A stretch of 19,278 bases of DNA, taken from contig JAIFMH010000134.1 in NCBI GenBank assembly GCA_020048595.1, positions 1-19,278 of the forward strand, given 5' to 3'. Positions 7,102 to 12,647 of this stretch are shown here, piece by piece. Numbering within the stretch: position 1 is the stretch's first letter; each line of letters starts with the position of its first letter. Position numbers and translations under genes: made by a program. The notes beneath the pieces were generated by a model. It did no database searches, was not told the DNA's origin, and saw only the letters and a list, made by a program, of their open reading frames with translations. Origin of the DNA: Bacteroidota bacterium (GTDB taxonomy: Bacteria > Bacteroidota > Bacteroidia > Bacteroidales > UBA4417).

Positions 7102-7890
7102 ATGGCAGCTTTACGCGAATTGATGTTCAAAGGTTGGTACTGGTATGTGAATAATATCGACAAAAAGGCTGAAGTGCTCTTTATGAACTACGGCTATACG
7201 CACCCCAAAATGCCGGTTACACTGGAACCACATGATGAACCCAACAGGTATTCGGCCCAATTATACCACCTGCTTGGAAACGCTACTGATTTGAAAAACA
7301 AGGACATAGCCGAAATAGGCTGTGGCCGTGGCGGCGGATTGTCGTACATTGTAAGGACCTTTTCTCCGGCTACGGCCATGGGAGTAGACCTCGATAAGCG
7401 TGCTGCGAAATTCTGCAACAAACATTACAAGCTTAAAGGATTATCATTTCAGCAAGGCGATGCCCAGAATTTATCTTTCTTAGAGGACAATTCCTTTGAT
7501 GCTATCCTGAATGTTGAATCGTCGCACCGTTACCCGGATATGGGTCTTTTCCTGAAAGAAGTTCAGCGTTTGCTGCGCCCGGGCGGGTATTTTTTATTTA
7601 CCGACTTCCGCTGGGATTGGGAAAAACCGGAACTGAAACAGCAGCTTGCCGATTCGGGCCTGAAAATCCTTATCGAAGATATGATTACAAATCATGTAGT
7701 TGACGCCCTTGATGCTGACGATTCGCGCAAGCGCATACTGGTAAAAAAGCTTGTTCCGGGATTCGTTCACAAAGCGGCTCTTAATTTTGCCGGAACCATC
7801 GGAAGTAATACGTATAAGCATTTCTCGTCGCGCAAATATGAGTATTATAATTATGTGATGCAGAAGAGCCATTTAGCAAAAATCGCATAA
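7102..7890 (+). CDS. SAM methyltransferase, phthiotriol-methyltransferase-like
   Basis: This 262-residue cytoplasmic class I SAM-dependent methyltransferase has the glycine loop AEIGCGRGGGLSYI, then VDLDKRAAKFCNKH with the acidic ribose-binding residue, GDAQNLSF (motif II region) and RLLRPGGYFLFTDFR (motif III). Several features outside the SAM site match what I recall of the mycobacterial phthiotriol/phenolphthiotriol dimycocerosate O-methyltransferase (Rv2952): HDEPNRYSAQLYH before the fold, LNVESSHRYPDMGLFLKEVQ, and the C-terminal FAGTIGSNTYKHF region. That enzyme methylates a hydroxyl on a lipid; the substrate here is unknown, and no lipid or polyketide genes are nearby. It is the only plus-strand gene, diverges from the efflux operon, starts at an ATG and ends before a strong terminator. 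The methyltransferase call is secure, the subfamily moderately so. Confidence 0.88.
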   Translation: MAALRELMFKGWYWYVNNIDKKAEVLFMNYGYTHPKMPVTLEPHDEPNRYSAQLYHLLGNATDLKNKDIAEIGCGRGGGLSYIVRTFSPATAMGVDLDKRAAKFCNKHYKLKGLSFQQGDAQNLSFLEDNSFDAILNVESSHRYPDMGLFLKEVQRLLRPGGYFLFTDFRWDWEKPELKQQLADSGLKILIEDMITNHVVDALDADDSRKRILVKKLVPGFVHKAALNFAGTIGSNTYKHFSSRKYEYYNYVMQKSHLAKIA

Positions 7891-7936
7891 GATTGAAATG
7901 ATTTTCAACTGAAGCCCGAACACACATATTTTCATA

Positions 7937-7975
7937 AAACACAGCCCGATTCATAAAAATGAACAGGCTGTGTTT
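7937..7975. terminator. Bidirectional terminator between convergent genes
   Basis: AAACACAGCC (7937-7946) and GGCTGTGTTT (7966-7975) form an exact 10-bp stem. The loop contains a second small stem, TTCAT with ATGAA. A/T-rich flanks lie on both sides. It sits between the plus-strand methyltransferase stop (7890) and the minus-strand lipoprotein stop (8019) and can serve both. Confidence 0.8.
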
Positions 7976-8018
7976 ACGTTTATTCATACGTACTAAGTAA
8001 ATTCAAGCAAAATCAATA

Positions 8019-8888
8019 CTATTTCTTTACCAATCCATTGAGTCTGATTTTAAACTTAACAGATGTGGATGAACTCAATGAGTTTGCCGACTGTCCGTCA
8101 GGAGAATGAGGCTTTGCACCCATTCCACCGCCATCTCCTCCGGAACCACCTCCTCCTTTTCCACCACCGCCACCACCAGGATGCTTTCCTCCTCCACCGG
8201 GTGTTCCTCTCTGCATACCTCCGCCGCCCTCACTGTTTCCCTTTCCGGTCAAAGCATCTACATTGATTTTAAACCCAACAACCGGGTTATCCTTAAGTGT
8301 CTTAAAATCTTTAGTATAAAACGAATTGATGGGAATTGCCAATTCATATGTCATAAAATTTTGTTCATCCCAGTCAATAGCTGCCGTTACACCTTTAGCT
8401 CCACTCACTAAAAACGTTCCGTTATATTCAGGCAGAAATCCACTCAACGTTAGTTGTGGCTTCTGAAGATGATACTCTTCAGCCATGTTCATTCTGCCGG
8501 GATTTTTGCCTTTCGTCATCTCCTGGTTCCTGCCATTGGACATCGGCTTCTGGTCATGTTTTCCGGGTAAAGGGAAATTAACACAAATGGCTTCCTTGTT
8601 TTTCCCTGAAGGGTCAAGCCATATCTCCATGCCTGAACTTATAATTTTCATCTGTATCGGTTGCTCGGTAGCCCGGATACAGATATAGAGGTTCGTTTCG
8701 TCATTGGTAACGTTATACTGAAGTCCGCTTTCGGAGTCGCTGTAACGCAAGGGCAGTGACCATTCATTCGGATTGCCGTCAGCTACTACCGGCTTTGTTT
8801 GCCAACTGGATTGGTACATGGCTGATGAGCATGATCCAAGTATGAGCAGACTAAATACATAAAAGGCAAATTGTTTTTGTTTTTTCAT
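8019..8888 (-). CDS. Lipoprotein with CBM9-like fold and Gly-rich insert
   Basis: This predicted 289-residue lipoprotein has a signal peptide ending in the lipobox LGSC, with the lipidated Cys at residue 20. Residues 33-105 (VVADGNPNEWSLPL, then TNDETNLYICIRA) look like the start of a CBM9-type beta-sandwich, a fold used for carbohydrate or ligand binding. The fold appears to resume at 138-212 and close with VKFKIRLNG (277-285). Two inserts interrupt it: a polar Met/Asn/Lys stretch (109-135) and a low-complexity Gly-rich segment (about 216-265) with Met, His and Lys. It is the last gene of the surface block, 31 nt after the beta-helix gene and followed by a terminator. The fold assignment rests on pattern alone, and the ligand is unknown. 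Many such proteins are exported to the cell surface. Confidence 0.75.
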   Translation of the reverse strand: MKKQKQFAFYVFSLLILGSCSSAMYQSSWQTKPVVADGNPNEWSLPLRYSDSESGLQYNVTNDETNLYICIRATEQPIQMKIISSGMEIWLDPSGKNKEAICVNFPLPGKHDQKPMSNGRNQEMTKGKNPGRMNMAEEYHLQKPQLTLSGFLPEYNGTFLVSGAKGVTAAIDWDEQNFMTYELAIPINSFYTKDFKTLKDNPVVGFKINVDALTGKGNSEGGGGMQRGTPGGGGKHPGGGGGGKGGGGSGGDGGGMGAKPHSPDGQSANSLSSSTSVKFKIRLNGLVKK

Positions 8889-8919
8889 TGAGTTGATCCG
8901 GGTTAAATTTTACCAATAA

Positions 8920-11115
8920 TTAAAATGTGACATTTGTAACTTTAGCTGAAACGGTAAAGCTTTTCTTCAGCGTTCCACCGGAATAAGTACCTCCGCTATA
9001 CAATCCGCTTGTATTTGTACCGGTTGAAGTTCCGCCGGTGTAAACAGAATAGGTTGATCCGCTCTTGAGGCTTGCCGATGAAAACACAACCGAATAGTAG
9101 CTCCGAACAGGCTTAAAAGTCACAATATCGTTTCCGCTTGCATCCTGAATATGAAAAAGTGTGCCGGCCGCAACACCTGAAGTGGTAGTTGCCTTTACGG
9201 AATACTGTGCCGAAGTGGTGCTGGGAGCCTGTGTCATATTTGAATTAGTTCCTGAGATTACCAATAATCCGCCGGAAACATTGCAGGTGCCGTTATAGTC
9301 CATTCCAACTTCGGGAGATGACTGAGGCCCATGAACGACTACAGTTCCGCCCGTCATCACAATATTGCCGTTGCTATCCAAAGGATCTCCGCCAGAAGAG
9401 TTTAAAACAATGCTTCCACCATAGAGATACAGGCAACTTCCATCGTTGCTTTCGCCGCCATTTCCTTTGGTGGCATTAAAACAATCATCGGATGATACAA
9501 TGCTGATCGTGCCGCTGTTAACTGTAATAAAAGGTGCTTCCATACCTTCAACGGATTTGGTGATGGAAACCGTTGCATTGCTGATAGTTATAGATGTTTC
9601 CGACTTCATACCATCATCAGCTGATGAAATAGTAACTACGCCATTGCTGATGGTCACAGCACCGTCACTCTTAACTGCTTTTGCTTCGGCATAATCACTT
9701 CCCGAAACCAGGAATTTGGCACCTGTTGTATTAATATTAACTATCGGAGAGTTGCCTGCATCGCCGATGGTAAATGTGCCATCCGACGAAATACCTTTTC
9801 CGCCCGACCCGGAGCTGGAAGCGGTAACAGAACCACCCAGCAGGCTGATATTGCCATCGGCGGTGATGCAGGTTGCATTGTACGAGTCAGCTATTCCACC
9901 AGAATTTGTGTATTTTGCACCGGCACCTGTAGTTGTGATATTTAAAGTTCCGCTCCGTATAATCACATTTTTGTCGGCAGATATTCCCTTGCCGGCTATC
10001 CCTGTGCTTTTAATGATTAGGTTCGCTCCGTTTACTGTTAATGAGCTGTCGCTTTTAATCCCTGAGCAATAGGATGGATCAAATCCTGAACCGGAAGCCT
10101 CCAGAACTACAGCACCGGAAGTGTTGATTGTAATTGTACCTCCACTCAGAGTCATATTTTGTTTCGACTTCAGGCCTTTCGACTGGTTACCGCTTACTGT
10201 CATATTAATGGTTCCACCCGAAATAACCATTGTGCTGTCGCTCGAGATACCTTTAACATCAGCAGCAGTATTTACGGTGGATATTGCTCCTCCCGAAATA
10301 GTTATAAACCCTGCTTCACAATCAATTCCATCGCCGGTAGCAATAACATTTAATGCTCCTCCGCTCATGGTAAAGTAATCGTTTGCATGAATTCCATCTT
10401 TTAACGCTCCTGAAACGGTAATGGTTCCACCTTGAATATCAATATAATCATCGCTGCAAATGGCATGTTTTGAGAGGCTTTTTACGGTTAAGCTTCCCGT
10501 TCCGGCAAATTCCAGCTGGCCTTCGCTGAAAAGAGTCGATTTCTGATCTTCAGTGCCTGACGTATAAGTGACGCCATCAGTCAGTGAGTTTGCAGTTCCT
10601 GATTCCAGTGAAACAGCACATTTTTTTGTTGACTGAATATTGATAGCAGGTCCGTTTGAATTGGTGATATTCACACCATTCAACAGAAGTGTGAACTGAT
10701 AGCTGCTGTATATTTTAAAAATCCCATCCGATGTTGTTCCACTCAAACTATACGTAATTTCATTGGTTTCGGATGTTGACGTCACTGTTACATCAGCTCC
10801 GTTTACAGCAACCGTTACCCCTTCGAAAGCAAGCGGATTAATCACCGAAACTGTATTTCCTTCGTACTTGATATAAACTGTATTTGAGTTTTCACCAAAG
10901 GTAATGCTGTCAATTTCCGAAACAGGGTATTCAGCAACCGTATTTCCTATGCTGAAATAAGCTACAGAACCATCAGTGCTGAAATACATACTGTCAGTCA
11001 CAGAAATCAAAGCCCCCAAGGTAATTTTATCCGATTTATGGATATACATTTTCTCCTGGGCAAAAAGGCTTGTGCTGAAAACCAGGCTTAATAAAAGGAT
11101 TATGTTTCTACTCAT
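8920..11115 (-). CDS. DUF4353/Cthe_2159-like beta-helix carbohydrate-binding protein
   Basis: This 731-residue exported protein has a signal peptide (about 1-19, ending LFA before Gln). Residues 21-74 form a short module ending in IDSITFG that is also found in the upstream 163-residue protein. From about 100 to 625 come repeated rungs of roughly 20-26 residues of the type KGISSD...ISGGTI...SG, for example near 238, 262, 288, 313, 352, 377, 440 and 482. This is the pattern of right-handed parallel beta-helices such as Cthe_2159, which binds acidic sugars with calcium. Asp/Cys turns such as GDGIDCEAG and SSDDCFNA may be the binding positions. A C-terminal beta domain (about 636-731) is Ser/Thr/Gly-rich and lacks a clear T9SS sorting tail. 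Its ATG overlaps the upstream stop by 4 nt (ATGA), suggesting coupled translation. Binding rather than catalysis is inferred. Confidence 0.85.
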   Translation of the reverse strand: MSRNIILLLSLVFSTSLFAQEKMYIHKSDKITLGALISVTDSMYFSTDGSVAYFSIGNTVAEYPVSEIDSITFGENSNTVYIKYEGNTVSVINPLAFEGVTVAVNGADVTVTSTSETNEITYSLSGTTSDGIFKIYSSYQFTLLLNGVNITNSNGPAINIQSTKKCAVSLESGTANSLTDGVTYTSGTEDQKSTLFSEGQLEFAGTGSLTVKSLSKHAICSDDYIDIQGGTITVSGALKDGIHANDYFTMSGGALNVIATGDGIDCEAGFITISGGAISTVNTAADVKGISSDSTMVISGGTINMTVSGNQSKGLKSKQNMTLSGGTITINTSGAVVLEASGSGFDPSYCSGIKSDSSLTVNGANLIIKSTGIAGKGISADKNVIIRSGTLNITTTGAGAKYTNSGGIADSYNATCITADGNISLLGGSVTASSSGSGGKGISSDGTFTIGDAGNSPIVNINTTGAKFLVSGSDYAEAKAVKSDGAVTISNGVVTISSADDGMKSETSITISNATVSITKSVEGMEAPFITVNSGTISIVSSDDCFNATKGNGGESNDGSCLYLYGGSIVLNSSGGDPLDSNGNIVMTGGTVVVHGPQSSPEVGMDYNGTCNVSGGLLVISGTNSNMTQAPSTTSAQYSVKATTTSGVAAGTLFHIQDASGNDIVTFKPVRSYYSVVFSSASLKSGSTYSVYTGGTSTGTNTSGLYSGGTYSGGTLKKSFTVSAKVTNVTF

Positions 11116-11603
11116 AATTTAATGAATTTAAAGGCCTGGCCATTCAGCGTAAGCAAATAGAATCCTTTAGCCAGACTGCTTACATCTATGGTCAAACTGC
11201 CGGATGAAACCTCTTCGTTCAATACCATTACTCCTTCCATCCGGTAAATTTTCACCTGGTATTTTCCTTCGGGTGCATTCAGTATTTGAATAACATTGTT
11301 TGCCGGGTTTGGATAAACCAACATTCTTTCAGCCGTTTCCGCAAGCTGAATCTCATCAGTACCCAACACTGCTTCTCCAAAAAACAATTTGCTGATGGAG
11401 GTTAAACTATATGAATCTGTTGATCCGCTGGTATATGTCAGTAACAGATTTCCATCCGGGAATGTCATATTTTTCAAGGAAGCTAAAGGCTTGGCCATCT
11501 CTTTCCCATCATTGGTTTTGATCACCAGGTTCTGTGCATCAGCCTCTAATGCACTCATCCCTGTTAGCAGGATGAACATCACAACGATTAGTTTTAGATT
11601 CAT
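11112..11603 (-). CDS. Short T9SS type A sorting-domain protein
   Basis: This 163-residue exported protein has a signal peptide (about 1-23, ending ADA before QN). Residues 25-76, LVIKTNDGKEM to KLFFGE, resemble residues 21-75 of the downstream beta-helix protein. The C-terminal 70 residues are a type A T9SS (Por) sorting domain: LVYPNPANNVIQI (95-107), YQVKIYRMEGV (115-125), the strand SLTIDVSSLAKGFYLLTL (136-153) and a final FKFIKL. Proteins with this tail are carried across the outer membrane and often anchored at the surface. Almost no cargo lies between signal peptide and tail. It overlaps the beta-helix gene by 4 nt and starts at an ATG, 233 nt after the DUF4249 gene. Its role is unknown; a partner or anchor for the beta-helix protein is possible. 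Confidence 0.88.
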   Translation of the reverse strand: MNLKLIVVMFILLTGMSALEADAQNLVIKTNDGKEMAKPLASLKNMTFPDGNLLLTYTSGSTDSYSLTSISKLFFGEAVLGTDEIQLAETAERMLVYPNPANNVIQILNAPEGKYQVKIYRMEGVMVLNEEVSSGSLTIDVSSLAKGFYLLTLNGQAFKFIKL

Positions 11604-11669
11604 AGTTTTAGGTATTTTTGATTGAAAGAACTTTTCGGGTCTGCTATATCTGTTTGAAAAGGAAAAGGA

Positions 11670-11733
11670 GTGAGAAGCCCCACATTAAACTATCAATTCC
11701 CGGGAAGGAGCCTGTTTTCTCCATACTTCTCAC
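11670..11733 (-). other. Structured leader or terminator in the 11604-11836 gap
   Basis: GTGAGAAG (11670-11677) pairs exactly with CTTCTCAC (11726-11733). Nested inside are the perfect 10-bp palindrome TTCCCGGGAA (11697-11706) and a small GGAG/CTCC hairpin (11707-11722). On the minus strand the outer stem is followed by pyrimidine-rich TCCTTTTCCTTTTC. It could end the receptor/DUF4249 transcript or form the leader of the T9SS/beta-helix genes, whose ATG lies 67 nt further on. A further palindrome, AAACGCAGCGTTT (11818-11830), lies 6 nt past the DUF4249 stop. It matches no riboswitch class I know. Confidence 0.4.
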
Positions 11734-11836
11734 ATCCTGATCTTCATAAAACCAAATCACAAACCATTCTTTTATTTTTTTATATCATGCTTACATACTC
11801 CTGCACTTTATACCTGGAAACGCAGCGTTTTATCTG

Positions 11837-12646
11837 TCAGTTTTCGATTACTTCGAGGTAAACAGTATCGCTGGTCATCCCGGTAAATACCCCAAATCCA
11901 TTGTTTATTGTCGAAACAGGTGTGGTGATATTATTTGAATTAACATCCGTTTGCTGGTATAAATCAGCAAAGTCATCATTTACTTTAAAAAGTATTATCC
12001 GGTACGAACCAAAGAAGTTAAGGTTTCGTGTACCAAGGCGGGTTTCGGATGCATTTGTAGGCGAAATGCTTGTTGTGTCCGAAAGGTCGAGACTGGCTGA
12101 CCGGTAATTGATATAATCCCGGCTGGCTTCGAGGTACTGAATCAGAACGTAGTAATAGCTCTCATCCGTATTATCCCAACTCAGGATAAGATCCGATGGC
12201 GGGCCTGATGGCATTCCGCTGCTTGTACTGGTAATGCGGTCCGTATAGATTGTATTGGACGAAATATTGAAATTCGATGGTTTATCCGGAATCAATGTGT
12301 AGGAAGAAACCGTATCTGAAAAATACAGGAACTTCAGCATATACGATTCGCCGGATTGTATCCGTTTTTCGCCAAGTAAAAGTGTATAAACACCGGTACC
12401 AGTTTCAGTGAGGTCAGCGCCGTTGATCTGTAAATTTAGTCCGCTGATGTATTCAGTGGCATCCGTTGTGTCTTCGGAGTATGGAAGCAGTTTTGTTACT
12501 TTAATAGTGATAGCGCTGTCGCCGGCGTACAGATACGATTCAACTATAACAACTTTGTCAGGCTCAACAGGAGTAGTGAGTTCTTTGCCGCACGAAGCCA
12601 GCAAACCAAGTGTTAACAACAAAATAGGGATAAGTATATTTTTCAT
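11837..12646 (-). CDS. DUF4249 lipoprotein
   Basis: This 269-residue predicted lipoprotein has a signal peptide with lipobox LASC, with Cys at residue 19. The mature part begins with the typical DUF4249 pattern: KVVIVESYLYAGDSAITIKV (31-50), then KLLPYSED and a beta-rich domain with GLNLQINGADL and an ESYMLKF strand. The second half holds SDLILSWDNTDESYYYVLIQ (about 150-169), similar to a fibronectin-like strand pair. The gene follows the TonB-dependent receptor with a single base between stop and ATG, so the two are very likely co-translated. DUF4249 proteins often lie beside such receptors in Bacteroidota and probably act as a surface or periplasmic partner. Their biochemical role is not established. 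Confidence 0.88.
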   Translation of the reverse strand: MKNILIPILLLTLGLLASCGKELTTPVEPDKVVIVESYLYAGDSAITIKVTKLLPYSEDTTDATEYISGLNLQINGADLTETGTGVYTLLLGEKRIQSGESYMLKFLYFSDTVSSYTLIPDKPSNFNISSNTIYTDRITSTSSGMPSGPPSDLILSWDNTDESYYYVLIQYLEASRDYINYRSASLDLSDTTSISPTNASETRLGTRNLNFFGSYRIILFKVNDDFADLYQQTDVNSNNITTPVSTINNGFGVFTGMTSDTVYLEVIEN

Positions 12647-12647
12647 T

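Noticed and set aside
8063..8411. Plus-strand frames opposite the Gly-rich lipoprotein segment
   Set aside because: Their His/Ser/Thr-rich composition simply mirrors GGN-rich codons on the other strand; the minus-strand frame has a signal peptide, lipobox and fold pattern.
9446..10378. Long open frames on the plus strand opposite the beta-helix gene
   Set aside because: They are antisense shadows created by the repetitive Gly/Ser/Thr codons of the minus-strand gene, with no recognisable domains or start signals.
11670..11733. Known riboswitch upstream of the T9SS protein
   Set aside because: The conserved cores of the TPP, cobalamin, SAM and purine classes that I know are absent; only generic inverted repeats are seen.
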